Made by a program: the position numbers and the translations under genes. Positions 8,598 through 17,571 of a DNA stretch of 32,022 nucleotides are shown here, in pieces. This DNA is from Rhodospirillaceae bacterium. GTDB lineage: Bacteria > Pseudomonadota > Alphaproteobacteria > Rhodospirillales > 2-02-FULL-58-16. The stretch is from the NCBI GenBank assembly GCA_013349695.1, contig DUZD01000004.1:1-32022 (forward strand), in the 5' to 3' direction. The notes under the pieces are model-generated. The model ran no database searches. It was given only the letters and a program-made list of their open reading frames with translations, and was not told where the DNA came from. Position 1 is the stretch's first letter, and each line of letters starts with the position of its first letter.

Positions 8598-9393
8598 CCA
8601 AACCGGGCTTGCAAATGGCGCGCGAGGAATCGGCGCGGATGAAATCGACGATCTCCATCACCGGTTCGTTGTCGTGCATCAGTTCGGCGACGTCGTCCAG
8701 ACGTTCGGCCATGGTGCCTTCCGGCGCGAACAGAAGGCGGTAAGCGTTGCGCAAGACGTGGATGATTTCGCGGGAAAAGCCTCGACGCTTGAGGCCGATG
8801 ACGTTCAGCCCCTGCAGGCGGGCGCGGTTGCCGATGACCGAGCCGTAGGGAATGACATCGTGCTCCACGCCTGTCATGCCGCCAACCATGGAATGGCGGC
8901 CGATCCGCGCGAACTGGTGAACCGCCGCAAGACCGCCGACAATGGCCCATTCGCCGACGGCTACATGGCCGCCCAGGGTCGCGTTGTTGACCATGATCGC
9001 GTGATCGCCGATGCGGCAATCGTGGGCGACGTGAGCGCCGACCATAAAAAGGCAGTTGTTGCCGACGCGGGTCAGCATGCTGCCCCCCTCGGTTCCCGGA
9101 TGCATGGTGACGTGTTCGCGGATGATGTTGTTGCAGCCGATCTCCAGGCGCGAGGGCTCGCCTTTGTATTTCATGTCCTGGGGCTGGTGGCCGATGGAGG
9201 CGAACGGAAAGACCTTGGTATTGGCGCCGATGGCCGTGCGGCCGTTGACCACCGCGTGCGACATGAGGGTGACGCCGTCGTCCAAGACGACCTCGGGACC
9301 GACAATGCAATAAGGGCCGATGCCGACGTTGGCACCGATCCCGGCTCCGCCCTCGATGATGGCCGTGGGGTGGATTTTCGCCATCTCATTCAT
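8584..9393 (-). CDS. lpxA: UDP-N-acetylglucosamine acyltransferase
   Basis: Transfers a 3-hydroxyacyl chain from acyl carrier protein to position 3 of UDP-GlcNAc, the first lipid A step. The 269-residue protein opens with KIHPTAII and is built of left-handed beta-helix hexapeptides (IGANVGIG, VVLDDG and so on). The segment MVGAHVAHDC contains His124, equivalent to catalytic His125 of E. coli. The C-terminal third is helical, as in the family. ATG at 9393 overlaps the fabZ stop by 8 bp; ATG at 9384 is an alternative. Whether it prefers a UDP-diaminosugar cannot be read from the sequence. Confidence 0.97.
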   Translation of the reverse strand: MNEMAKIHPTAIIEGGAGIGANVGIGPYCIVGPEVVLDDGVTLMSHAVVNGRTAIGANTKVFPFASIGHQPQDMKYKGEPSRLEIGCNNIIREHVTMHPGTEGGSMLTRVGNNCLFMVGAHVAHDCRIGDHAIMVNNATLGGHVAVGEWAIVGGLAAVHQFARIGRHSMVGGMTGVEHDVIPYGSVIGNRARLQGLNVIGLKRRGFSREIIHVLRNAYRLLFAPEGTMAERLDDVAELMHDNEPVMEIVDFIRADSSRAICKPGLDDAA

Positions 9394-9853
9394 CGATGAT
9401 CATGGCGGCAAATATGGCATCGGCCATGCGGATACCATCGACCTTGGCCTCGCCCTTGAATTTCCATACACTGCCACGTTGGCGGATTTTTTCCACGCTG
9501 ACATGCAAGGTGTCGCCCGGCGTTACGGGCTTGCGAAAGCGCGCCTGATCCACCGACATGAAATAGACCAGGGTGCCTTCGGCGCTTTTGCCCAGGGTCT
9601 CCATCACCAAAACCGCCGACGTCTGCGCCATGGCCTCGATGATCAGGACGCCCGGCATGATGGGCTGGGACGGAAAATGACCCTGGAAAAAGGCCTCGTT
9701 GATGGAAACGTTTTTGACGCCGACGGCGCGGGTGTCGGCGACCAGGCCGATCACCCTGTCAATCATCAGGAAAGGATAGCGATGCGGGATCTTTTCCTTG
9801 ATCTGGTTGATGTCGAGGGTTTTTCCCAGCGTCGATGGTGAGTTTTCGTCCAT
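9386..9853 (-). CDS. fabZ: 3-hydroxyacyl-ACP dehydratase FabZ
   Basis: Dehydrates 3-hydroxyacyl-ACP in fatty acid elongation and so competes with LpxA and LpxD for the same pool, which explains its conserved place among lpx genes. The hot-dog fold protein has 155 residues. It shows IPHRYPFLMIDRV near the N-terminus and the catalytic segment GHFPSQPIMPGV with His59 and Glu73 (IIEAMAQ). ATG at 9853 has a GGCGGA ribosome-binding site and starts 3 bp after the lpxD stop. Confidence 0.97.
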   Translation of the reverse strand: MDENSPSTLGKTLDINQIKEKIPHRYPFLMIDRVIGLVADTRAVGVKNVSINEAFFQGHFPSQPIMPGVLIIEAMAQTSAVLVMETLGKSAEGTLVYFMSVDQARFRKPVTPGDTLHVSVEKIRQRGSVWKFKGEAKVDGIRMADAIFAAMIIDE

Positions 9854-9856
9854 CGT

Positions 9857-10879
9857 CTATCCGCCTTGTTTCTTGATCATGCGTTTGATGGCGGCAACGC
9901 TCCTCATCCACTCGCGCATGGGAACCGCCGGAAAGCCGCCGACGGTTGTCCCGGCGTCGATGTCACGCATGACGCCGCCCTGGGCGGCGACACGAGCCCC
10001 GTCACCGACGCGCAAATGCCCCGCCAAGCCGGCTTGGCCGCCCAGCATGACGGAATCCCCGAGTATAGTGCTGCCGGATATCCCGACCTGCGAGACGATC
10101 ATGCAATTCCGTCCAAGCCGCACGTTATGGCCAATCTGCACCAAATTATCAATCTTGCAGCCGTCGCCGATCACGGTATCGGATGCGGCGCCGCGATCTA
10201 TGGTGGTGTTGGCGCCGATCTCGACGTCATCGCCGATGCGTACGCGGCCAAGCTGCGGCACCTTGATATGTTGTTTCTCGCCAAGGGCAAAGCCGAAACC
10301 GTCCTGCCCGATACGGACGCCGGGATGGATGATGACGCGGCTGCCGGCGATCAGATAGGACAGAGTAACCAAAGGGCCAATCCGGCAGTCGTCGCCCAGA
10401 ACCACCCCGCCGCCGATGACGGTGTTGGCGCCGATACGGCAGCGGCGGCCGATCTCGGCGCCGGCTCCGATCACCACGCCCGTTTCAATCCGGCAGCCCT
10501 CGCCGATCGCCGCCCGGTCGGAGACGCAAACCGTCGGAGCGGTGGCTGGCTCCGGCGCCGGCTCCGGATAAAAGGCCTCGGCGACGCGAGCAAAGCCGTG
10601 GTGGGGCTCCTTTGTCAGCAACAAAGTCATATGCGAAGGCGCTTTAGAGGCCAAACCGGGATCGACGAGGCAAACGCCGGCCCGGCTTTCCGTGAAGAGA
10701 GAAAGATGGAGCTTGTTGTCGAGAAAGCCGATCTCGCCGGGCCCCGCCGCATCCAAAGAAGCAACATCGGATATCACGATCTCTGGATCCGCGCCCTTGC
10801 CGAGCTCCGCGCGGGAAATTTCCGCCACTTCTTGCAAGCTGAAAGGCCCAGCTACGGAAAAAAAGCGCGGATCGGGCAT
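9857..10879 (-). CDS. lpxD: UDP-3-O-(3-hydroxyacyl)glucosamine N-acyltransferase
   Basis: Adds the second 3-hydroxyacyl chain at position 2 of UDP-3-O-acyl-glucosamine, the third lipid A step. The 340-residue protein has an N-terminal uridine-binding domain (about 1-105). A long run of left-handed beta-helix hexapeptides follows, then a short C-terminal helix. His251 in VQIGHNVRLG is equivalent to catalytic His239 of E. coli LpxD. A Pro/Glu/Ala linker lies near 104-115. ATG at 10879 follows AGGTC and lies 3 bp from the ompH stop. Confidence 0.97.
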   Translation of the reverse strand: MPDPRFFSVAGPFSLQEVAEISRAELGKGADPEIVISDVASLDAAGPGEIGFLDNKLHLSLFTESRAGVCLVDPGLASKAPSHMTLLLTKEPHHGFARVAEAFYPEPAPEPATAPTVCVSDRAAIGEGCRIETGVVIGAGAEIGRRCRIGANTVIGGGVVLGDDCRIGPLVTLSYLIAGSRVIIHPGVRIGQDGFGFALGEKQHIKVPQLGRVRIGDDVEIGANTTIDRGAASDTVIGDGCKIDNLVQIGHNVRLGRNCMIVSQVGISGSTILGDSVMLGGQAGLAGHLRVGDGARVAAQGGVMRDIDAGTTVGGFPAVPMREWMRSVAAIKRMIKKQGG

Positions 10880-10882
10880 GAC

Positions 10883-11470
10883 CTATTTTCCGATGTCGGG
10901 AATTTTCAAGGACGGCATTTTCTCTTCGACTAGCCGCAGGACCTCCTTGGTGATCGACAGGGACGGAGCGGCGAGAACCGTCTGCTCCTTTCTCAGGATC
11001 AGGGTCAGTTTTTTTTTCTTGGCCATGTCGGTGACGATATCGGTTAATGTCAGCTCGACTTTGCGCATGGCATTGGCCATGGCACTGTCCAGCTCCTGTT
11101 TACGCTTTTGCACCAGACGCTGAACCTCGACAACGCTCTGTTGGAACTTGCGGCGTTCCTCGGCAAAGGCATCGGGCGAAAGGATGGTGCGCTTTCTGGC
11201 CAGTTCCTTGTCGGCGTTGCGGAGTACCTCTTCCTCTTTCTGGATATCGGCTTGAAAGGCGTTGCGGAACTTTCCGATCTGCGCGCGGATGTCCTTGACA
11301 ACGGAAGCCTTGCGGCGGATTTCATCGATATCGATGACGGCGACGTTTATATAGGAATAACTTGCCTCGGCTGGTTTTTGGGGGGGCTCCTGGGCCACCG
11401 CCGGGTTTTCCGAGACTCCATACAGTATCGACAGGCTAAGAATGAAAACCGTGGCTCTCGTCAAACCCAT
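10883..11470 (-). CDS. OmpH/Skp-family periplasmic chaperone
   Basis: Skp/OmpH proteins hold unfolded outer-membrane proteins in the periplasm and hand them to the BAM complex. This 195-residue protein has a Sec signal peptide (about 1-26, ending AVA before QEPP), then the family start INVAVIDIDEI. A long charged helical region (about 60-160) forms the tentacle coiled coils, and LTLILRKEQTVL lies near the C-terminus. It sits directly after bamA with a 3-bp gap, the usual arrangement. The ribosome-binding site is weak. The family is clear; the symbol skp would be by position. Confidence 0.9.
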   Translation of the reverse strand: MGLTRATVFILSLSILYGVSENPAVAQEPPQKPAEASYSYINVAVIDIDEIRRKASVVKDIRAQIGKFRNAFQADIQKEEEVLRNADKELARKRTILSPDAFAEERRKFQQSVVEVQRLVQKRKQELDSAMANAMRKVELTLTDIVTDMAKKKKLTLILRKEQTVLAAPSLSITKEVLRLVEEKMPSLKIPDIGK

Positions 11471-11473
11471 GAT

Positions 11474-13747
11474 CTAAAACCTTGTACCGAAATTGACGCG
11501 GACTGTTTCGGTTTCGTCGAAGCTCTCCTTGGCTACCGGAATACCAACATCGATCCCGAGAGGACCGAAAGGCGACATCCAGGTAACGCCGGCACCCACT
11601 GTCACGCGCACGCTGCCGGTATCGTCGACGAAACTTCTCGATGGTTCAAGCTGACCGGTGCTTCCGAAATCCGTAAAAACCTTTCCGCCGACGGCAAGTT
11701 CGGCCGGCAGTCCGAGAGGGAATCTGAGCTCGGCGGTACCCGTGTACATCCACTGGCCGCCAAGGGCGTCGTCGGTGATATCGTCCCTGGGGCCGACGCC
11801 GGATGTTTCGAAACCACGCAAATCGTCGCCGCCGATGTAATAGCGTTCGGTAAGGTGAACGTCCTCGCCGAGGCCGACGATGTAGCCGGCCCTGCCGTCA
11901 AAAGACAGGACCCAGCCGTCCACCAGAGTGAAATATTTCGCCGCCGTCACAGTGTTGCGGAAATGCCGTTTGTTGCCGCCCAGGCCGGCAAGGTCGTTTG
12001 TCATCCGGACGCGATAGCCCTTCGTCGGGCCGATGGCGCTGTCGCGGCTATCATAGGCGATGGTGTGCGAAAATTCCGAAATCGACGTGTTCCCTTCCAC
12101 TTCCTTGATTAATTGGGAAGCGCTGGAATCGACGTCCGTGACTTTTGTGTTTCTGTACGCGTACTTCCAATTCTGGCTCAACCGCTCGGCAATCGGATAA
12201 CCGCCCCGCAAGGCGACGCCGGTTAACTCGGAATCGAAGGAACTGGTGTCCTGCAGGTCCTTCCTGACGTGGAACACGTCAACGCCCGCGGTTACCTCGC
12301 GATCGAGAAAGTACGGTTCGGTGAAGGAAAAGTTGACCTGACTCTGGCGGGTGGCGACCGTGGCCTTGAAGCTCAAATTCTGACCGCGGCCTAACAAATT
12401 GCGTTCATCGATGCCGAAATCGACCAAGGCGCCGCTGGACGAGGAAAAGCCCAAACCGAAGGAAACGGAGCCGGTGGGCTTTTCCATCACCTCGACATTG
12501 ATGACCGCCTTGTCGGGGGCGCTGCCAGGCACCTGTTCGACCAGGACTCTCTCAAAGAAATCCAGATTCTGGATCCGTTGCCTGGAGCGCCGCAATTTGG
12601 CGGTGTTGAATGCGTCTCCCTCGACCAGACGAAATTCCCTGCGGATGACCTTGTCGGCCGTCCCCATATTGCCCGCGATGTTGATGCGCTCGACGAAAAC
12701 CCGCGGGCCTTCATTGATTTCAAAGGTCACGCTGACGGTCCGGGTTTCGCGGTCTCGGTTGATGCGCGGGCGGATGTCGATGAAAGCGTAGCCGAGCGTT
12801 CCGACGGCGTTGGTCAGCCGATCAATGGTTTTTTCCAACTCCCCGGCATTGTACCAGTCGCCTTCTTCGATCTCGATCACGTCGATAATATCTTTTTCAT
12901 CGAGGTTGCGCAGACGGGCGTCGATGGCAACACCGCCAAACTGGTAACGAACGCCTTCTTCCACCGTAAAAGTGATGAAAAAGTCCTTGCGGTCGGGTGT
13001 CAGTTCGGCGATAGCCGAGGCGACCCGAAAATCAGCGTGTCCGTTCGAAAGGTAGAAACGGCGCAGTAATTCCCGGTCCAGGGTCATTCGATCGGCATCA
13101 AAGGTGTCGTCGGAAGAGAAAAAACGGTACCAGCGGGATTCCCGGGTCCGAATAATCTCGCGCAGCCGCGAATCGCTGAATTCGCGGTTGCCGACAAAAC
13201 GAATCTTGCGGACAAAGGTTTCCTCGCCCTCGGTGATTTCAAAGACCAGATCAATGCGGTTTTGCGGAAGCTGGATAACTTTTGGTTCAACCGCCGCCGC
13301 AAAATGGCCCCGTGACCGGTACAAGGTCAAAATCCGCTTGACGTCGTTTTGCACTTTAATGCGGGTGTAGATAATGCGTGGGCGCAGGCTCACTTCCGCA
13401 CCCAGGGAATCGTCGCCGATCCCTCTATTTCCCTCGAAGGCGATCCGATTGATAACTGGATTTTCAACCACGCTGATGATCAGGGTGTCGCCTTCTTTTC
13501 GCAAGGTCACGTCGGCGAACAGACCGGTGGCGAAAAGGGACTTAAGCGAACGGTCGATACGAGCGCTATCGAAGGGATCGCCCTTCTGAATCAGAAGGTA
13601 GGAAATGACCGTCCCAGGCTCGATCCGTTGCGTTCCCTCGACGATTATATCGCGCACAGTATCGGCGGATTGGGCCGCCGCCGAGGACGTCAGACCCAGA
13701 ACCGTTGCCAACCAGCAAAATACGATGATGCGAACCAAGCGCCGCAA
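11474..13747 (-). CDS. bamA: Outer membrane protein assembly factor BamA
   Basis: Central Omp85 subunit of the machine that inserts beta-barrel proteins into the outer membrane. It has 757 residues: a signal peptide (RRLVRIIVFC to about residue 25), five POTRA domains (about 27-355), and a C-terminal 16-strand barrel ending in Phe (VRVNFGTRF). The YYIGGDDLRGFE segment matches the conserved loop 6 region (normally VRGF). The only in-frame start giving a proper signal peptide is TTG at 13747, with a G-run four bases upstream. An ATG lies four bases earlier in another frame. rseP lies 25 bp upstream and ompH 3 bp downstream. Confidence 0.97.
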   Translation of the reverse strand: MRRLVRIIVFCWLATVLGLTSSAAAQSADTVRDIIVEGTQRIEPGTVISYLLIQKGDPFDSARIDRSLKSLFATGLFADVTLRKEGDTLIISVVENPVINRIAFEGNRGIGDDSLGAEVSLRPRIIYTRIKVQNDVKRILTLYRSRGHFAAAVEPKVIQLPQNRIDLVFEITEGEETFVRKIRFVGNREFSDSRLREIIRTRESRWYRFFSSDDTFDADRMTLDRELLRRFYLSNGHADFRVASAIAELTPDRKDFFITFTVEEGVRYQFGGVAIDARLRNLDEKDIIDVIEIEEGDWYNAGELEKTIDRLTNAVGTLGYAFIDIRPRINRDRETRTVSVTFEINEGPRVFVERINIAGNMGTADKVIRREFRLVEGDAFNTAKLRRSRQRIQNLDFFERVLVEQVPGSAPDKAVINVEVMEKPTGSVSFGLGFSSSSGALVDFGIDERNLLGRGQNLSFKATVATRQSQVNFSFTEPYFLDREVTAGVDVFHVRKDLQDTSSFDSELTGVALRGGYPIAERLSQNWKYAYRNTKVTDVDSSASQLIKEVEGNTSISEFSHTIAYDSRDSAIGPTKGYRVRMTNDLAGLGGNKRHFRNTVTAAKYFTLVDGWVLSFDGRAGYIVGLGEDVHLTERYYIGGDDLRGFETSGVGPRDDITDDALGGQWMYTGTAELRFPLGLPAELAVGGKVFTDFGSTGQLEPSRSFVDDTGSVRVTVGAGVTWMSPFGPLGIDVGIPVAKESFDETETVRVNFGTRF

Positions 13748-13772
13748 GCATTCCCCCCAATAAAAAGAGTGA

Positions 13773-14900
13773 TCAGGTGAAGAGTTGTTTAATAAACTCG
13801 AACACCTTGAGGTACACCAAATCGTTCCACGTCGCGAAAATCATGAGGAGAAATACCAGAACGATGCCGAAACGGAAACCGTATTCTTGCGCCCGGGGGT
13901 CTAAAGGCCGGCGGAGAATGGCCTCGAACGCGTAAAAGGCCAGATAGCCGCCGTCCAAGACCGGGATCGGAAAAAGATTGATCAGACCCAGATTTACGGA
14001 CAAAGCCGCCAGGAAAAAGATGCAGTTAACAGGGTCCTGGCACATTTGTCCTGAAAATTGGGCAATCCTGATCACCCCGCCCAGGTCTTCCGTGGACCGG
14101 GAGCCGGTGATCATTTGGCTGACGCTGGAGAAAATTTGCGTGGCCAGCCCTAACGATCTTTCCACCGCCATCCAGGTGGCCTTAAACGGGTTCTGGCGTT
14201 CGTACTCGACCTGCTCGGGATCCGGCATCACGCCCAAAAGGCCATATTCTACTTCCATTCCTTGATCGTCCACGAACTTGTGGCCTGTAGGCGTTGCTTG
14301 CAAGGACAAGTCGACGCCGTCGCGGCGGATAAGGATGTCGACGCGGACGGCCGGATTCTCCCTGACGATGCGGCGTAAATCACTGAACCAGACGATGGTT
14401 TGTCCATTGATGCTCAAAATACGGTCGCCCGGCCTGAGACCGGCCTCGGACGCCGCGCTTTCCGGCTGCACCTCGCCGACGACGGCTAACGGCAACGGCA
14501 AACCGACGATGCTGAACAAACCGGCGAGGACAACAAAAGCGAACAAAAAATTGGCGATGGGGCCGGCGGCGACGATGGCGGCGCGTTGGCCAAGCCGCTT
14601 GTGATGGAAGGAAACGGCCTGTTCCTCCGGCGTCATGGGCCGTTGATCCTCGGCGCCGCCGGCGGCGCCGAGCTCGCCGAACATTTTGACGTAGCCGCCC
14701 AAAGGCACGGCACTGATTTTCCATCGCGTCCCGGCGCTGTCGTTCCAACCGTAAATTTCGGGGCCGAAGCCAATGGAGAAAACCTCGATCCGCACGCCAT
14801 TGCGCCGGGCCAGCACGTAATGGCCCAGCTCATGAACGAACACCAGGATCGTCAGCACGATAAGAAAAACGACAATGTAATCCCAAAAAAATTCAAACAT
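13773..14900 (-). CDS. rseP: RIP metalloprotease RseP (site-2 protease family)
   Basis: Inner-membrane zinc protease that cuts anti-sigma factors and leftover signal peptides inside the membrane. In the 375-residue protein, the first transmembrane helix carries the HELGH zinc motif (residues 23-27). The periplasmic part includes one recognisable PDZ domain (about 125-195, GLRPGDRILSINGQ). A later helix carries the third metal ligand in PIPVLDGGY, and two hydrophobic segments close the protein. E. coli RseP has about 450 residues and two PDZ domains, so this is the single-PDZ form common in alphaproteobacteria. It lies between dxr and bamA in the conserved operon. Confidence 0.96.
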   Translation of the reverse strand: MFEFFWDYIVVFLIVLTILVFVHELGHYVLARRNGVRIEVFSIGFGPEIYGWNDSAGTRWKISAVPLGGYVKMFGELGAAGGAEDQRPMTPEEQAVSFHHKRLGQRAAIVAAGPIANFLFAFVVLAGLFSIVGLPLPLAVVGEVQPESAASEAGLRPGDRILSINGQTIVWFSDLRRIVRENPAVRVDILIRRDGVDLSLQATPTGHKFVDDQGMEVEYGLLGVMPDPEQVEYERQNPFKATWMAVERSLGLATQIFSSVSQMITGSRSTEDLGGVIRIAQFSGQMCQDPVNCIFFLAALSVNLGLINLFPIPVLDGGYLAFYAFEAILRRPLDPRAQEYGFRFGIVLVFLLMIFATWNDLVYLKVFEFIKQLFT

Positions 14901-14969
14901 TTCAGTAACCTACCATGGAATTCCCGCGCGCCGGCGGAAATCCCATGCCCTTGGTGGATGTCATGGAAA

Positions 14970-16157
14970 TTAATATGTAATCAATCCTTTGGCGATTTCA
15001 CGGGTCTCGTTGTCGGCGTTGATGACATCGGCAAGGCTTTCCAGGCGGAAATCAGGCGCCGCCTCAAGGGTTTGCTCGACGATGCGGACGATATCGAGAA
15101 AGCCGATGCGGCCGCCAAGAAAGCTCTCCACCGCGACTTCGTTGGCGGCGTTCATGACGGCCGGCGCGCTGCCGCCGGCTTGCAACGCCTGGCGGGCCAC
15201 TCTCAGGGCCGGGAAACACTCCGGGTTCGGGGCTTCGAAGGTGAGAGCGCCGATTTCGGCCAGGGACAAACGCGGCGCCGGCGTCGGCATGCGTTTCGGC
15301 CAGCCGAGGGCATAGGAGATGGGAGTGCGCATGTCGGGCGTACCCAACTGGGCCAGGACCGAGCCATCGACGTAATCGACAAGGCTATGCACCACCGACT
15401 GGGGATGCACCAGGATCTCGATGCGCTCTTCCGGAACGGGGAAAAGATGGCGGGCCTCGATCAGTTCCAGCCCTTTGTTCATCATGGTCGCGGAATCCAC
15501 CGAAATCTTGGCGCCCATGTTCCAGTTGGGATGGGCCAAAGCCTGTTCCGGCGTCACCCGGGCCATGGCGGCGATGTCCATCTCCCGGAAGGGGCCGCCG
15601 GAAGCCGTCAATATGATGCGCTCCACCTTGTCGGCGTTTTCAAAGTCGAACACTTGGAAAATAGCGCTGTGTTCGGAATCGACGGGCAACAAGGTGCCGC
15701 CGCGACGGGCGATCTCCTTCATCAGCACGTCGCCGGCCGAAACCAGGCATTCCTTGTTGGCCAGGCCGATAATGGCGCCGCGTTTGGCCGCCGCCATGGT
15801 CGGCTCCAGCCCGGCCAGGCCGACGATGGAAGCCATCACCCATTCGGCCGGCCGGCTGGCCGCTTCGATAACCGCTTCTGGCCCCGCCGCGGCTTCGGTG
15901 CCCGAGCCGGACAGGGCCTTCTTGAGATCGCGGTAACATGAGGCATCGGCGGCGACGGCAAGGCGAGCGCCCAGCCGCCGGGCCTGCTCGGCCAGGCGGG
16001 CGACATTGTTGTTGGCGGTCAACGCCTCGACCTGGAAAGTGTCGGGCTGCCTTTGAACGAGGTCAACGGTATTGCCGCCAACCGATCCCGTGGAACCGAG
16101 GATGGTGATCCGGCGTGGCGCCGTTTCGGCTCGCGGTTGGGAGCGGGTTACAGCCAT
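14970..16157 (-). CDS. dxr: 1-deoxy-D-xylulose 5-phosphate reductoisomerase
   Basis: Converts DXP to 2-C-methyl-D-erythritol 4-phosphate with NADPH, the committed step of the non-mevalonate isoprenoid pathway that feeds UppS. It has 395 residues. The NADPH site is GSTGSVGGNT near residues 21-30. The metal and substrate segment PVDSEHSAIFQ and the KISVDSATMMNKGLE block are intact, as is the mobile-loop HPNWNMG. ATG at 16157 overlaps the cdsA end by 10 bp. A 69-bp gap follows before rseP. Confidence 0.97.
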   Translation of the reverse strand: MAVTRSQPRAETAPRRITILGSTGSVGGNTVDLVQRQPDTFQVEALTANNNVARLAEQARRLGARLAVAADASCYRDLKKALSGSGTEAAAGPEAVIEAASRPAEWVMASIVGLAGLEPTMAAAKRGAIIGLANKECLVSAGDVLMKEIARRGGTLLPVDSEHSAIFQVFDFENADKVERIILTASGGPFREMDIAAMARVTPEQALAHPNWNMGAKISVDSATMMNKGLELIEARHLFPVPEERIEILVHPQSVVHSLVDYVDGSVLAQLGTPDMRTPISYALGWPKRMPTPAPRLSLAEIGALTFEAPNPECFPALRVARQALQAGGSAPAVMNAANEVAVESFLGGRIGFLDIVRIVEQTLEAAPDFRLESLADVINADNETREIAKGLITY

Positions 16158-16852
16158 CTCAGAATACTGCCGTCACCGGCCAGACTTATCAACGCGACAA
16201 TCAAAGCCACCGCCAAAAGCCCGTCCACCCTGTCGAGAAGGCCGCCATGGCCGGGAATGAGGTTGCCGGCGTCCTTGACGCCGCATCGGCGCTTGATCCA
16301 GGATTCGAGCAGATCCCCCGCCTGTTCGACGACGCCAAGAACGGCGCTGAGCGCGCCCAGCGTCAAAACGCCGCCCTGTCCGAGAACCATCGCCGTCGCC
16401 GAACCGGTGGCGCCGGCGCAGGCGACGCCGCCGATCAAGCCGGCCCAGGTTTTGTTGGGGCTGAGGGCGGGCGCCAGCCTGAGTCCGCCGATCCAGCGTC
16501 CGAAAACGTAAGCGCCGCAGTCCGTTGCCCAAACCAGGGCGAGCAGCCAGAAAACCGTGCCCCGGCCGAAATCCTCGTCGGCGCGAAGCCAAATGAGAGC
16601 GAGCGCCGGCACCCCGATATATAAAAACCCGCCGGCGAGCCAAAGGAACCGGCCGGCCGGCCAGAAAAGCTTGCCGGCGCCGAACAACCGGCTCCATTCC
16701 CAGGCCATGACCAGGACGCCGATGGCGACGAGAATGCTGAAATATGGCGGCCCGGCATAAACAGCCGCCAACACGGGCGGCGCCAGAACGGCGGCCGAGA
16801 GTAGGCGCGTTGTCAACGCGCCCCGGCCGGCGTCAACCACTGGATGCGCCAT
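16148..16852 (-). CDS. cdsA: Phosphatidate cytidylyltransferase
   Basis: Integral membrane enzyme making CDP-diacylglycerol from phosphatidate and CTP for all phospholipids. It has several hydrophobic helices. The C-terminal signature region reads LSPNKTWAGLIGG, then DLLESWIKRRCGVKDAGNLIPGHGGLLDRVDG, given here in part as KDAGNLIPGHGG and LDRVDG. The chosen ATG at 16852 gives 234 residues and overlaps uppS by 20 bp but has a poor ribosome-binding site. TTG at 16894 has AAGGA at good spacing and would give 248 residues, with the overlap coded by the end of uppS. The start is therefore uncertain, the function not. Confidence 0.95.
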   Translation of the reverse strand: MAHPVVDAGRGALTTRLLSAAVLAPPVLAAVYAGPPYFSILVAIGVLVMAWEWSRLFGAGKLFWPAGRFLWLAGGFLYIGVPALALIWLRADEDFGRGTVFWLLALVWATDCGAYVFGRWIGGLRLAPALSPNKTWAGLIGGVACAGATGSATAMVLGQGGVLTLGALSAVLGVVEQAGDLLESWIKRRCGVKDAGNLIPGHGGLLDRVDGLLAVALIVALISLAGDGSILRWL

Positions 16853-17567
16853 AACGCCGTTCACGGCGATGATATTCCCTGACGGCGCTTGCAAGGTCTT
16901 CCTTGGAAAAATCGGGCCATAAGGTATCGACGAAAACGAGTTCGGTATAGGCCAGTTGCCAGAGCAGAAAATTGCTGATTCGCTTCTCGCCGCTGGTCCT
17001 GATCAGCAAATCCGGGTCCGGAATGTCGGCCGTGAACAAATGTCCCTTGAAGGCTGTTTCGTTGATCTCTTCCGGGCTCAGCGATCCCGCCGCGACTTCG
17101 CCGGCAAGGTGGCGCGCGGCACGGACGATTTCAGTGCGCCCGCCATAGCTCAAGGCGACGGTCAATGTCAGGCGGTTGTTGCCGGCGGTGAGCTTTTCCG
17201 CCTTGTCGATCAGCTTGACGATACCAGGGTCCAACCGGTCGCGCTCCCCAATGATTCGAAAGCGAACCCCGTTCTCGTTCAGGAAGTCGATTTCGCTGTC
17301 GAGGTAAAAACGCAACAGCCCCATCAGGTCGTTGACTTCATCCTTGGGACGTTTCCAGTTTTCCGACGAAAAGCCGTACATAGTGAGATAGGAGACCCCC
17401 ATTTCACCAGCGCATCTGATGGCCCTCTTCACCGCCTCGGCGCCTTGCTTGTGGCCGGCAACTCGGGGCAGGCCGCGGAATTTCGCCCAGCGTCCGTTGC
17501 CGTCCATGATGATGGCAATATGGACCGGCGGTGGCGGCAAATCGCTATGCAGTTGGACAGCTTTCAT
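16833..17567 (-). CDS. uppS: Di-trans,poly-cis-undecaprenyl-diphosphate synthase
   Basis: Cis-prenyltransferase that extends farnesyl diphosphate with eight isopentenyl units to undecaprenyl diphosphate, the carrier for peptidoglycan and polysaccharide. The protein has 244 residues. IAIIMDGNGRWA contains the catalytic Asp22. The YGFSSENWKRP substrate segment and the C-terminal DLLIRTSGEKRISNFLLWQ block are intact. ATG at 17567 is used because family homology begins there; the upstream open frame overlaps frr. The start is 4 bp after the frr stop, and the end overlaps cdsA. Confidence 0.97.
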   Translation of the reverse strand: MKAVQLHSDLPPPPVHIAIIMDGNGRWAKFRGLPRVAGHKQGAEAVKRAIRCAGEMGVSYLTMYGFSSENWKRPKDEVNDLMGLLRFYLDSEIDFLNENGVRFRIIGERDRLDPGIVKLIDKAEKLTAGNNRLTLTVALSYGGRTEIVRAARHLAGEVAAGSLSPEEINETAFKGHLFTADIPDPDLLIRTSGEKRISNFLLWQLAYTELVFVDTLWPDFSKEDLASAVREYHRRERRYGASSG

Positions 17568-17571
17568 CGTT

